This document shows, in pieces, positions 25,616 through 33,450 of a stretch of DNA of 64,000 nt (the stretch's first letter is position 1; every line of letters starts with the position of its first letter). The stretch is from JAXGYV01 sp040772045. GTDB taxonomy: Bacteria; Actinomycetota; Thermoleophilia; UBA2241. Under the pieces are notes generated by a model that was not told the DNA's origin, did no database searches, and was given only the letters and a program-made list of their open reading frames with translations. The position numbers were made by a program, and so were the translations under genes. The DNA is taken from contig JAXGYV010000002.1 in assembly GCA_040772045.1 (NCBI GenBank), positions 214,407-278,406 of the forward strand. Direction: 5' to 3'.

Positions 25616-26693
25616 ACATTCCAAGCCGGGAGGCCCCGAGGAGGTCCGGCGTCTGGCCGACGCATTGCGCCAGGTGTCTGCGGGTCGTCGTCTTACGTTC
25701 ATGGAGGTGTGCGGCACGCACACGATGGCCATCTCGCGGTATGGCTTGCGCCAGCTCTTGCCGCAGGGCATTCGCCTGGTGTCGGGGCCAGGCTGCCCAG
25801 TCTGCGTGACGGCCATGCGCGATCTCGACACCGTGGTGGCGCTCGCGCGGCTTCCGGAAGTAACGCTGGCCACGTTCGGCGACCTGGTGCGCGTGCCGTC
25901 GTCGAGCAGCACGCTCGCCGCGGAGCGCGCGCAGGGCGCGGATGTGCGCGTGGTGTATTCGCCGTTCGACGCGGTGGAGCTCGCGGCGACCAGACCCGAT
26001 CGACAGGTCGTATTCGCCGGTATCGGCTTCGAGACCACTGCGCCGGCTGTGGCCGCCGCCATCCTCGACGGAGCTCGTCGCGAGTTGACCAACTTCTCCG
26101 TTCTCAGTTTGCACAAGACCATGCCGGCGCCGCTGCGAGCACTCCTCGACTTGGGTGAGACGGCCATCGACGGGTTCATCTTGCCGGGGCATGTGAGCGT
26201 GATCACCGGCAGCCTGGCGTTCGACTTCCTGGCCAGGGAGTACGGGGTGGGTGGCGTTGTCGCCGGCTTCGAGCCGGCGGACGTGCTGGCGGCGCTGGTC
26301 CGTCTCGCGGCGCAGCGTGAGCCCGCCGTAGCCATCGAGTACACGCGTGCTGTGCGGCCGGAGGGCAACACCCTGGCGCGCGAGGTGATGTCTCAAGTAT
26401 TCGAACCGTCCGATGCCGAGTGGCGCGGCCTGGGTACGATCCCCGGCTCCGGTCTTGTACTGGCACCCGCCTTTCGTCAGTTCGCCGCCGAGGAGCGGTT
26501 CAGCGTAGACCCAGGCCCCTCGCGCGAGCCGCGGGGGTGCCGCTGCGGCGAGGTGTTGCGCGGATTGATCGACCCGCCCGTGTGCGGTCTGTTCGGCAAA
26601 CGATGCACGCCGGAGCAGCCCATCGGTGCCTGTATGGTCTCCAGCGAAGGAGCCTGTGCGGCCTACTACCGTTATCGGGATATCGGCGAATGA
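25602..26693 (+). CDS. hypD: Hydrogenase assembly protein HypD
   Basis: A 363-residue Fe-S protein on which the iron centre with its CN and CO ligands is assembled. Conserved segments are FMEVCGTHTMAISR, LVSGPGCPVCV, GIGFETTAP and, at the C-terminus, CRCGEVLRG with further cysteines (CGLFGKRC, GACMVSSEGAC) that bind the [4Fe-4S] cluster. The start is taken at the ATG at 25602 rather than a TTG at 25593. It overlaps hypC. Confidence 0.93.
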   Translation: MGTPEHSKPGGPEEVRRLADALRQVSAGRRLTFMEVCGTHTMAISRYGLRQLLPQGIRLVSGPGCPVCVTAMRDLDTVVALARLPEVTLATFGDLVRVPSSSSTLAAERAQGADVRVVYSPFDAVELAATRPDRQVVFAGIGFETTAPAVAAAILDGARRELTNFSVLSLHKTMPAPLRALLDLGETAIDGFILPGHVSVITGSLAFDFLAREYGVGGVVAGFEPADVLAALVRLAAQREPAVAIEYTRAVRPEGNTLAREVMSQVFEPSDAEWRGLGTIPGSGLVLAPAFRQFAAEERFSVDPGPSREPRGCRCGEVLRGLIDPPVCGLFGKRCTPEQPIGACMVSSEGACAAYYRYRDIGE

Positions 26694-26757
26694 GGAGGCA
26701 AACGCGCGTCGTTGCGGTACGAACCCAAGGCGCTCTGGAGACGGGGGGCCAGCTGGC

Positions 26758-27774
26758 ATGAGTACAGACGAGCGCATTCTGATCGGCCACGGCAGTGGCG
26801 GCAAGCTGTACCGCGACCTGGTGGGAGATGTGTTCGTGGCGGCGTTCTCCAATCCGGTCCTCGACCGGCTCGACGACGCGGCCGAACTGGCATCGCCGGG
26901 AGCTCGCCTCGCGTTCACTACCGACGCCCACGTGGTGCAGCCTCTCGAGTTCCCCGGTGGCGACATCGGCACGCTGGCCGTAGCCGGTACGGTGAACGAT
27001 CTCGCTACGGCGGCGGCGCGGCCGCTGGCGCTCGCCGCCGCCTTCATCATCGAGGAAGGCTTTCCGTTGCCGGCGTTGCGCCGACTGTGTGCGAGCATGG
27101 GTCGCACCGCGAGCAGCGTTGGCGTGCCGATCGTCACGGGCGACACCAAGGTCGTGCAACGAGGGCTCGCCGATGGTGTGTACATCACGACCACCGGCGT
27201 CGGAGAGATCGTCGTGGCGCACCGGCTGGGCTCCGACACTGTGCGCCCTGGCGATCTGGTCCTCCTCACAGGGAGCATCGGCGACCACGCCGCGGCTGTG
27301 CTCGCCGCCCGCGGAGAGTTCCATCTCGCTCTGGACATCGAGAGCGACTGCGCGCCGCTCTGGCACCTCGTAGCGGCCGTTCTGGCCGCGGCCGGTGAGG
27401 ATCTGCGCTTCCTGCGCGACCCCACGCGAGGTGGCCTTACGACTGTCCTGGCTGAGCTCGCCGAGAGCAGCGGTTTGGGTATCGAGGTGGAGGAGGCGGC
27501 CATCCCCATCTCGGCTCCCGTGCAGGCCCTGTGCGATCTCCTCGGCTACGACCCTCTGGTGCTGGCCAATGAGGGCAAGATGGTGATGGTCGTGGGTCCT
27601 GAGTCCGCCGCCGCCGTCCTCACGGCTCTCCGTGCCCATCCGCTCGGTCGGCGGGCGGCGATCATCGGGGAGCTCACCGAGGCCCATCCGCGGCGCGTGG
27701 CGCTGCGCACGGCGTTCGGCACGCGCCGCGTGCTCGACATGCCCATTGGGGAGTTGCTGCCGCGCATCTGCTAG
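26758..27774 (+). CDS. hypE: Hydrogenase expression/formation protein HypE
   Basis: A 338-residue HypE, a PurM-like ATPase that dehydrates its C-terminal thiocarboxamide to thiocyanate, the cyanide donor. It begins with the ILIGHGSGGK motif, has FTTDAHVVQPLEFPGG and GDTKVV in the middle, DPTRGGLTTVLAE in the ATPase fold, and ends PRIC, the exact terminal cysteine that is carbamoylated. The ATG at 26758 starts the family similarity. hypA and hypB are not found nearby, so nickel insertion genes must be elsewhere or replaced. Confidence 0.94.
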   Translation: MSTDERILIGHGSGGKLYRDLVGDVFVAAFSNPVLDRLDDAAELASPGARLAFTTDAHVVQPLEFPGGDIGTLAVAGTVNDLATAAARPLALAAAFIIEEGFPLPALRRLCASMGRTASSVGVPIVTGDTKVVQRGLADGVYITTTGVGEIVVAHRLGSDTVRPGDLVLLTGSIGDHAAAVLAARGEFHLALDIESDCAPLWHLVAAVLAAAGEDLRFLRDPTRGGLTTVLAELAESSGLGIEVEEAAIPISAPVQALCDLLGYDPLVLANEGKMVMVVGPESAAAVLTALRAHPLGRRAAIIGELTEAHPRRVALRTAFGTRRVLDMPIGELLPRIC

Positions 27775-27820
27775 GGCTGATCTCCGGCTCTAGGACGACG
27801 TTCCGCCGGCCGCTCGTCCC

Positions 27821-28783
27821 CTACGCTTCCGCGCTGCAGCTCTCCTCGCGTCCGGCTCGGCGCAACACCTCTCGGTAGAGCACTACGGTCCGCCGTGCCA
27901 TTGCGTCGGTGCTGTGCTCGAGTGCGGCCTCTCGTCCCGGGACGTGCGGGTCGGGGTCGGCGAGGATACGCTGCAGCTCCTGGCGCCACGTGCTCACGCT
28001 GAACGGCGCGCAGAGGGTCCCGGGTACGCGCGGCAGGACCTCGGGTGCTATGCCGACCGGTGTACTGAGGACGGGCACGTTGCACGCGAGCGCCTCCATG
28101 CAGGCCAGACCGTAGCCCTCGCGGTCGGAGGTCACGAGAACCGCGTCGGCGGCGGCGATCCAAAGCGGGGTCTCCTGCGGTGGGGTGTGGTGGTAGGAGC
28201 GCAGGCCTAGTCCGGGCAGAGACGCCGCGAGGGCGCGGGCGCGGTCATAGCGCTTCTCCGAACGCGCCGGATCGGAGGGAAACAGGACGAAACGCTCGCT
28301 CGCCGTTATGCGCAAGCGCGCGCGTGCCTCTTGCCTCGAGCATGGCTGGAAATGGTGGGTGTCTACGCCGGCGGGGATGATGTCCATGGTGGGGAAGGGG
28401 CAGATGGCGGCCAGCTCGCGAGACACAGCGACCACGGCCGCGCAACGCTGAGCGACCGCGCGCGTGACCGCGCGCGTAACGGGGTGATGGCAGTCACGAC
28501 CGTGAACGGTGAGCACGAGTGGCTGGCCGTCCCATATCGCGCCCAGCGCCGTCAGAGCGCTGAGGCCGAAGTGCGCATGGACGAGGTCGGCTTCGGCCTT
28601 GCGGCGACGTAATGCAATGGCCTGTCGCAGATACTCCCACGGGCGCCCCGTGGCACTGAATGCGGCGACGGTCACCTCTACCTGCCCCGTTCGCCGCAGC
28701 GCCTCTACCTGTCGCTGCACGAACACCCCGCGTGCGGGCTGCTCGGGAGCCGGCCACATGTTGGTGACGATTAGGATCCGCAC
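27821..28783 (-). CDS. GT4-type glycosyltransferase
   Basis: A GT-B fold glycosyltransferase of family 4 (about 320 residues). The N-terminal Rossmann domain starts ILIVTNMWPAPEQPARGVFV and contains LVHAHFGLSALTALG and VLTVHGRD. The C-terminal nucleotide-sugar domain has DREGYGLACMEALACNVPV, the EX7E-type motif. The start is taken at GTG 28783, where family members begin; an earlier GTG at 28825 would add 14 residues, and neither has a strong ribosome site. It is convergent with hypE. The acceptor is unknown. Confidence 0.85.
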   Translation of the reverse strand: MRILIVTNMWPAPEQPARGVFVQRQVEALRRTGQVEVTVAAFSATGRPWEYLRQAIALRRRKAEADLVHAHFGLSALTALGAIWDGQPLVLTVHGRDCHHPVTRAVTRAVAQRCAAVVAVSRELAAICPFPTMDIIPAGVDTHHFQPCSRQEARARLRITASERFVLFPSDPARSEKRYDRARALAASLPGLGLRSYHHTPPQETPLWIAAADAVLVTSDREGYGLACMEALACNVPVLSTPVGIAPEVLPRVPGTLCAPFSVSTWRQELQRILADPDPHVPGREAALEHSTDAMARRTVVLYREVLRRAGREESCSAEA

Positions 28784-28940
28784 GGATGCCTGAGGGTTAT
28801 GCGGGTCGCACGGGGTGTTCGACACGAGCCTGCGCCAGCGCGAGGACTCTCGCGTCCCTGCCGCGCGAACTGTAGGTCACGGCTCACGATTTCCAGTCCA
28901 TCGTCCATCGGTGAGAAGCCGAAGCGTCGTTCGGAGGAGA

Positions 28941-29016
28941 TGGAGCCCGGTCGCGGATTCGAACCGCGGACCCCCTCCTTACCATGGAGGTGCTCTGCCT
29001 GCTGAGCTAACCGGGC
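28941..29016 (-). tRNA. tRNA-Thr (GGT)
   Basis: Minus strand cloverleaf: acceptor GCCCGGT/ACCGGGC, anticodon stem CCTCC/GGAGG around ATGGTAA (anticodon GGT), T arm CGCGG/CCGCG, discriminator T and encoded CCA. It follows tRNA-Tyr after five bases, so the two are co-transcribed. Confidence 0.95.
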
Positions 29017-29021
29017 GTAGG

Positions 29022-29106
29022 TGGTGGGGGAGCTAGGATTCGAACCTAGGTAGGCTGCGCCAACGGATTTACAGTCCGCCCCCTTTAGCCACTCGGGCAC
29101 TCCCCC
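29022..29106 (-). tRNA. tRNA-Tyr (GTA)
   Basis: Minus strand class II tRNA with acceptor GGGGGAG/CTCCCCC, anticodon loop CTGTAAA (anticodon GTA), a long variable arm, T arm CTAGG/CCTAG, discriminator A and encoded CCA. Confidence 0.95.
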
Positions 29107-29118
29107 AGGAGCGCAGCT

Positions 29119-29147
29119 ATGCTAGAAGAAAGGTTGGCTGCTTTCAA
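29119..29147 (-). promoter_or_regulatory. Promoter of the tRNA-Tyr/tRNA-Thr unit
   Basis: On the minus strand TTGAAA (29147-29142) and TAGCAT (29124-29119) are separated by 17 bases. The -10 ends 12 bases before the tRNA-Tyr 5' end. Spacing and sequence fit a housekeeping sigma factor. Confidence 0.7.
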
Positions 29148-29323
29148 CCAGCGAGGGACGATATGTAGGGCTAGCCTTACCGTGCGAGTCGTGCCGGTGG
29201 GCCGGCTGCTGGCGCCTCGTTGTGGAGGCGCGGGTTCCCTCAGAGGGGCAGCTGGCGACATGCGGGCCCCGGCAACAGACGATGCGAGGGGGAGCTACGT
29301 CGCGCCGCAGGTGCCAGATGCAG

Positions 29324-29389
29324 TGAGGGGCAGGAACCTTCCGGTTCCTGCCCCTCAGAGGGGGACCGCCGGTTGGGGGGCCGGCGGTC
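29324..29389 (-). terminator. Two adjacent strong hairpins after a small gene
   Basis: A perfect 15-base stem (29324-29338 with 29343-29357, loop TTCC) and a nine-base stem (29364-29372 with 29381-29389). They start 12 bases beyond the stop of the 55-residue membrane protein on the minus strand. No U tract follows. They may end or stabilise its transcript; the stem is symmetric, so the strand is inferred. Confidence 0.5.
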
Positions 29390-29401
29390 GGGGGGGCTTT
29401 G

Positions 29402-29569
29402 TCAAATGAGTCCGACGACCGCGTTGAAGATGATTGGGAGGACGATCAGGAAGAACGTCCCAGTGAGCTTCGTCCGCCTAATCTCGGCGTCAGACCGATA
29501 GCCAAAAGGCTGCACAGCATGCACGTTGTAGCCCGTGGGCTCGCCCTGTGCCAGAATCTGCGCCCTCAT
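29402..29569 (-). CDS. Tiny single-pass membrane protein, function unknown
   Basis: A 55-residue protein I do not recognise. The ATG at 29569 has a very good GAGGAGGA seven bases upstream, which favours it over an ATG at 29584. The first 30 residues are hydrophilic; the C-terminus (TFFLIVLPIIFNAVVGLI, after an R-R-T-K stretch) is one transmembrane helix that ends the protein. The layout suggests a tail-anchored protein with an N-in topology or a small subunit of a membrane complex. No partner gene is adjacent. Confidence 0.6.
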   Translation of the reverse strand: MRAQILAQGEPTGYNVHAVQPFGYRSDAEIRRTKLTGTFFLIVLPIIFNAVVGLI

Positions 29570-30048
29570 CGTCTTCCTCCTCACTCAGGCTGCCAGCGCT
29601 GTGGTCTGGCGCCCTTCTGTGCGCCGTTTGCGCGCCGTTTCACAACCAAGTGCATTATCTCCGGAGTTGCCAAAAATGAAAAGGGCGATATGGCGTAGAG
29701 AGGACGAAATATCTCCACTGCATTTGTACACTATGGATAATGCCGAGCTGTCGAACTCCGATCGGCGAACGGAGGGAATGCTGACCAGCGAGCGGAAGCC
29801 TTCTCTGCAGCTCGGATGAGAGGACGAAAAAGGGCGAACGCGCTGGTCTTTTGCTCACGACATTTCAGTACGATGGACGGTACAGTGCTCTTGGCTTCTC
29901 CGAAATGTCGAAACGCAAGCCTTCCGCTGGGCTCAGCGAGTTCGCGGCTCTCCCTCGAATCGCCCGCTGAGAGCGACGATCTCGACGGCTACTGCGATGA
30001 GCGACTGCCGTCGAGCGTGTTCGGTATCACTCGTGCTGACACCTGCAA
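29570..30048. other. Intergenic region before tRNA-Met
   Basis: About 480 bases with no supported gene. It contains a nine-base inverted repeat (CGACATTTC 29858-29866, GAAATGTCG 29902-29910) and two copies of GAGAGGACGAAA near 29698 and 29818. Nothing else stands out. Confidence 0.4.
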
Positions 30049-30078
30049 TTGCGAGACCGCGCCGGGCTCTGCTAGCAT
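30049..30078 (+). promoter_or_regulatory. Promoter for tRNA-Met
   Basis: TTGCGA (30049-30054) and TAGCAT (30073-30078) lie 18 bases apart, and the -10 ends ten bases before the tRNA. The -10 hexamer equals that of the tRNA-Tyr promoter. Confidence 0.55.
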
Positions 30079-30088
30079 ACTGCCTCTT

Positions 30089-30165
30089 GGCGGCGTAGCT
30101 CAGTTGGTCAGAGCAGCGGAATCATAATCCGCGTGTCGCAGGTTCGAGTCCTGCCGCCGCTACCA
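30089..30165 (+). tRNA. tRNA-Met (CAT), elongator type
   Basis: Plus strand cloverleaf with acceptor GGCGGCG/CGCCGCT, D arm GCTC/GAGC, anticodon stem GCGGA/TCCGC around ATCATAA (anticodon CAT), T arm GCAGG/CCTGC, discriminator A and encoded CCA. The lack of a C1-A72 mismatch argues against an initiator. An Ile2 tRNA with lysidine cannot be fully excluded. It marks the left edge of the accessory region. Confidence 0.9.
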
Positions 30166-30175
30166 GCATTTTGCA

Positions 30176-30219
30176 GGGAAAATGTGCGCTTCCTCCCGCT
30201 GTGGGGGGCGCACTTTCCC
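30176..30219 (+). terminator. Imperfect hairpin just after tRNA-Met
   Basis: GGGAAAATGTGCGC (30176-30189) pairs with GCGCACTTTCCC (30208-30219) with a two-base bulge. It starts 11 bases past the tRNA CCA. No U tract follows, so the terminator reading is tentative. Confidence 0.4.
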
Positions 30220-30730
30220 GTTCGTGCGGCTCCCGTGCTATGCGCGGTCTGTGCGGCTCCGGTACATCCTTTCCACATTGGCTCCGGCAGATGCGTGACA
30301 GTCGCGGACGTGGCTTGCCTTCGGGCGGCGGCGCGGCGCTCGGGGGCGGAGGCGATGGTGGCTCAGACCCGCACCCTAGCGGCCGTGCTGGAGGAGCACC
30401 TGACTGTCGTGTTCGATCAGTGGGTACCATCTTTCCGTCTATCCCCAACTGACACATCGAGGCGTCTCATGATGCTGCTATACACCGTCAGGTCTACGGG
30501 GCGTCCGCTGATCGGCATCCAGTGTGTGGCATGGTAGAAGCTGGGCGGTTGGGCAAAGTATCGAAACCCAAAGACGGGACGGCATTTCACCACTCATTTC
30601 CGCGACGTGGGTCACCCGGTGCCACCTCTTGATGTTGAGCATGCCAGGAGTGCGCACAGGACCGTTTGTTTAGAATACGAAGCGGTCTTGGGGCTTCAGG
30701 AGTTGACCGCTCCGACGTTAGGAGTCGAGA
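30220..30730. other. Non-coding stretch at the left of the accessory region
   Basis: About 510 bases. Several open frames exist but none shows a ribosome site, a family pattern or a convincing amino-acid composition. It may be remnant DNA. Confidence 0.4.
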
Positions 30731-31192
30731 GTGTGGACTGCAGCGTATTTCAGTGATGGAAGCAGGCTAGAGCTTGTTGTTCCAGCAGCCGATGTGGAGG
30801 AATTCGACGTGGTTGCCCTTGGAACTCTCCTCGAGGGTCAAGACGACCATCTGCACTTCTGGGGGCCGAGCTTCTACAGTGCTGACGATGAGCGCTTCGA
30901 GCCAACTCTGGGCGTCGCTCAGAGGGGTCTAAACATCGAGGCGCTGATGATTTCACTCATAGATGATCGACCGGGAGTCGACTTGAGCGGGCAAGTTGCG
31001 GTGGCTCATAGATCCGCCGAGTTGTCGCTGACTTCCTCGGCGCTTGCGAAGATTCGCGCAGCGCTGCGTTCGGATGCGACCGACCTGCTGGTTCAACTTA
31101 GGGTACGACCAGCCTCAAAGCGAGTTCACCACGTGCGCCGGCAAGCGGCGTCGCTCGATTGCTTCCAGGTGGTCTTTGCTGGGAGATCTTGA
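30731..31192 (+). CDS. Hypothetical protein of the accessory region
   Basis: A 153-residue protein I do not recognise. It starts with GTG six bases after TAGGAG. The chain is rich in acidic residues in the first half (AADVEEFDVVALGTL) and regularly alternates hydrophobic and polar residues, as expected for a folded soluble protein. Third codon positions are more mixed than in the core genes around the island, a hint of transfer. Being first of a series of small genes that include immunity-like proteins, it may be another orphan immunity protein; this rests on context only. Confidence 0.55.
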   Translation: MWTAAYFSDGSRLELVVPAADVEEFDVVALGTLLEGQDDHLHFWGPSFYSADDERFEPTLGVAQRGLNIEALMISLIDDRPGVDLSGQVAVAHRSAELSLTSSALAKIRAALRSDATDLLVQLRVRPASKRVHHVRRQAASLDCFQVVFAGRS

Positions 31193-31343
31193 TCATCTTG
31201 CTCGGACCATCTCCAACGACGGCCGAGGAAAGCAAGTGCTTGTGACGAGGACTACTCGGTGGCTGTTCCGAAGATTATAGGGAGCCTTCGGGGGATCATC
31301 ATTGGGCCCTAGTTTGAGCGCGAGATCGGCGGCTCGAAAGGCC

Positions 31344-31973
31344 ATGGCGAGGGGAGGGCGGTTTACGTTGGCACAGCTTGTGCAGTATTTACATCGAGAT
31401 CGCCATGGCAAGGGCACGTGTTCTTGGCGGGGAAGATGGATGGCTTGGGCTGCCCTCGTCTTGTTCGCCGCAGCTCTCCCTCTGCTCGGTAGCTGTAACG
31501 GTGAGGACGGCCATGTACGCGTGCGGGAGTTGCGCTCAGGCGATACTGTCCGCTTGGGATCAGGTCTAGCCATCACACTTCCCGATGCTACGAGTGGCGA
31601 CTACTCGATTGCCGATGTCGAGTTTGACCCTCATGGCATGGTGGCAGAAGCGGTGGAATTCGGCGGCAGACCTGGAGAGCAGAGTCTGTCCGATGTCGAG
31701 ATCTACACTTTCTGGAGCGACGAGGCTGCCATGGTACGAGGTGTCAGACGCTGGACGCTGGTGGCGGAATCCTCAGATAGGACCGTTCAAGTACGCTGGG
31801 GTCTGCGTGGCACACAGAGATCGGCAGTGGCCATAATGACGTGCGCTCAAGGAAAACGCGTTGGCCTTCTGATTAAGTACGGACTGCATGCAGTGTCGGA
31901 GCCTGACGCGTGGCAGGAGGCCAAGCGTATATGGCAGCTGCTCTCCGTGCGGGGTATAGCTTTTCCAGAGTAA
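31344..31973 (+). CDS. Putative lipoprotein
   Basis: A probable exported lipoprotein of unknown function. A hydrophobic segment (AWAALVLFAAALPLLGSC) ends in the lipobox LLGSC, where the Cys would be lipidated and the mature protein begins CNGEDG. The start is uncertain: ATG 31344 gives a long basic n-region, ATG 31440 gives a signal with no positive charge, and an open frame goes up to 31302. The mature part (about 160 residues) ends with a pattern (W, then AVAIMTCAQGKRVGLLIKYG) suggesting a compact beta-rich fold. Neighbours are small orphan genes. Confidence 0.6.
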   Translation: MARGGRFTLAQLVQYLHRDRHGKGTCSWRGRWMAWAALVLFAAALPLLGSCNGEDGHVRVRELRSGDTVRLGSGLAITLPDATSGDYSIADVEFDPHGMVAEAVEFGGRPGEQSLSDVEIYTFWSDEAAMVRGVRRWTLVAESSDRTVQVRWGLRGTQRSAVAIMTCAQGKRVGLLIKYGLHAVSEPDAWQEAKRIWQLLSVRGIAFPE

Positions 31974-32029
31974 CACGAATCACTGTCAGATAGAGTACTC
32001 GAACACCATTGCAGCCACAGGGAGATGTG

Positions 32030-32434
32030 GTGAAAGATACTACTGCTGAAGGCCGGTCCGAGCTCCATTATGCCGCCATGAGCGATGATGTTGAGTTGGT
32101 CGAGGCTTTGCTCGCATCGGGTGAAGATCCCAATGTGGGAGATCGACGGGGCTTTACTCCACTGCATCTTGCGGCTCAGGAGGGAGCAAGTAGAGCGGTG
32201 AAGTTACTTATCGAGGCGGGCGCGAATGTTGACGCCGCCAACGCGTTCGGAAACACGCCGCTGTTTGTCGCGGTGTTCAACTCGCGAGGTCGCGGTGGCA
32301 TCATCGAGCTCCTTCGTGCGGCGGGCGCGGATCCACTGCACCCAAACAGTTCGGGCCAGACGCCGGTCGGGCTAGCGCGTTTGATCGGCAACTACGATGT
32401 TGCCAGGTTCTTCGCGGACGTGCCCAACTTCTGA
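32030..32434 (+). CDS. Ankyrin-repeat protein
   Basis: A protein of about 134 residues built from three to four ankyrin repeats: ELHYAAMSDDVELVEALL, GFTPLHLAAQEGASRAVKLL, GNTPLFVAVFNSRG and GQTPVGLARLIGNYDVARFF. Such short bacterial ankyrin proteins bind other proteins, and many serve as immunity proteins to polymorphic toxins. The GTG at 32030 follows CAGGGAG; a TTG at 32009 is in frame. It has no signal peptide. Confidence 0.75.
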   Translation: MKDTTAEGRSELHYAAMSDDVELVEALLASGEDPNVGDRRGFTPLHLAAQEGASRAVKLLIEAGANVDAANAFGNTPLFVAVFNSRGRGGIIELLRAAGADPLHPNSSGQTPVGLARLIGNYDVARFFADVPNF

Positions 32435-32510
32435 TCTGTGGAGAGGACTCGATCCGCGCACTGCGTGGGTCTCATGAGGGCAGGGGAGAGAGTTCGCGCA
32501 GGTAGGACGT

Positions 32511-33443
32511 ATGGGATCACGCTCGGTACGCATGAGGAGCGGCAATGGCAGGAAGATCACCGTGAACGAAGCGGTCTCTGTTCTCTCGATCGGCGCGATC
32601 ATCGGCGGCGATACCATGAGTACCCGCCTATGGGTTGCGGGCATCAGTCGCCTCATGTCCCAGGTAGAGAAGGCGAGGGTGGGCGTACAATCGCCCCTCA
32701 AGCTCACTGTTGTTTTCCACGTCCCCGGCAACGTCTGTCGGCCGGAGTTCGTCGGTATCCGTACGGGATCCTATTCAGGGAAGAACGCCGACCTTGAGGT
32801 TGATGTAGCGGTTCCCGAGGTAGTCCCCGACGATATCGATACCACGCTTCACCACCTGCTGCTCGACGTGGTCGATGAGGCTGAGCGCTTGGCCGTCCGG
32901 CGCAGACTGGCCGCCGATCTTAGCTCTCTGCGGCGTACCGCAGCCTCCCTAGTGGCGCAGCCGCTCAACTACGGCGAGGGAACCTGGTTTTGCGTTCCGC
33001 TCGAGGACAAAGGATGGGCGGTGGGCGTGGTTGCCCGCACCTCCCAGTCGCCCGGCATTATCTTGGCCTACTTGTTCGGGCCAAGGCGCTCAAAGCAGCC
33101 ACGGTTGCCGGAGCTAGAAGGCCTGCGCGCCGCCGGCGCGATCGTGATCGCGCTAATTCACGACCTCGGCCTACGCGATGGCTGCTGGCCCGTCATCGGA
33201 GAGTTACCGGGCTGGACTCGCAAGGATTGGCCGGTGCCACTGCTCGTACGAGTCGACCTCCCGCGTCGGCATACCTATCTGCGGCGTTACTCTGACAGCG
33301 ATATCACGCTCCTTGAGAGTGAGGAACTCGTAGACTCCGAGGGCGGTGGCTACGAGAAGGACACGGTGTACGGTCGGGCGCTCATCGAGAGTTCGCTTAC
33401 CGAGATGCTTGCCGACAAGCCAGCCGAGACCTCTTCCTCGTGA
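32511..33443 (+). CDS. Imm26-like immunity domain protein with N-terminal extension
   Basis: A 310-residue protein whose C-terminal part (about 150-300) looks like the Imm26 immunity family: YGEGTWFCVPLEDKGWAVGV at the start of the domain, then IILAYLFGPRR and WPVIGELPGWTRKDWPVP. Imm26 proteins neutralise polymorphic toxins. The first 145 residues form an unrecognised domain with LKLTVVFHVPG and an alpha-helical stretch rich in Leu and Arg. No toxin gene is nearby. The start at 32511 has AGGAC upstream, but later starts (GTG 32562, ATG 32616) are possible. It is followed after seven bases by a damaged lipoprotein gene. Confidence 0.6.
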   Translation: MGSRSVRMRSGNGRKITVNEAVSVLSIGAIIGGDTMSTRLWVAGISRLMSQVEKARVGVQSPLKLTVVFHVPGNVCRPEFVGIRTGSYSGKNADLEVDVAVPEVVPDDIDTTLHHLLLDVVDEAERLAVRRRLAADLSSLRRTAASLVAQPLNYGEGTWFCVPLEDKGWAVGVVARTSQSPGIILAYLFGPRRSKQPRLPELEGLRAAGAIVIALIHDLGLRDGCWPVIGELPGWTRKDWPVPLLVRVDLPRRHTYLRRYSDSDITLLESEELVDSEGGGYEKDTVYGRALIESSLTEMLADKPAETSSS

Positions 33444-33450
33444 GGTGGGT

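Noticed and set aside
30171..30537. Small genes between tRNA-Met and the first island gene
   Set aside because: No ribosome site or family features; composition looks like chance frames.
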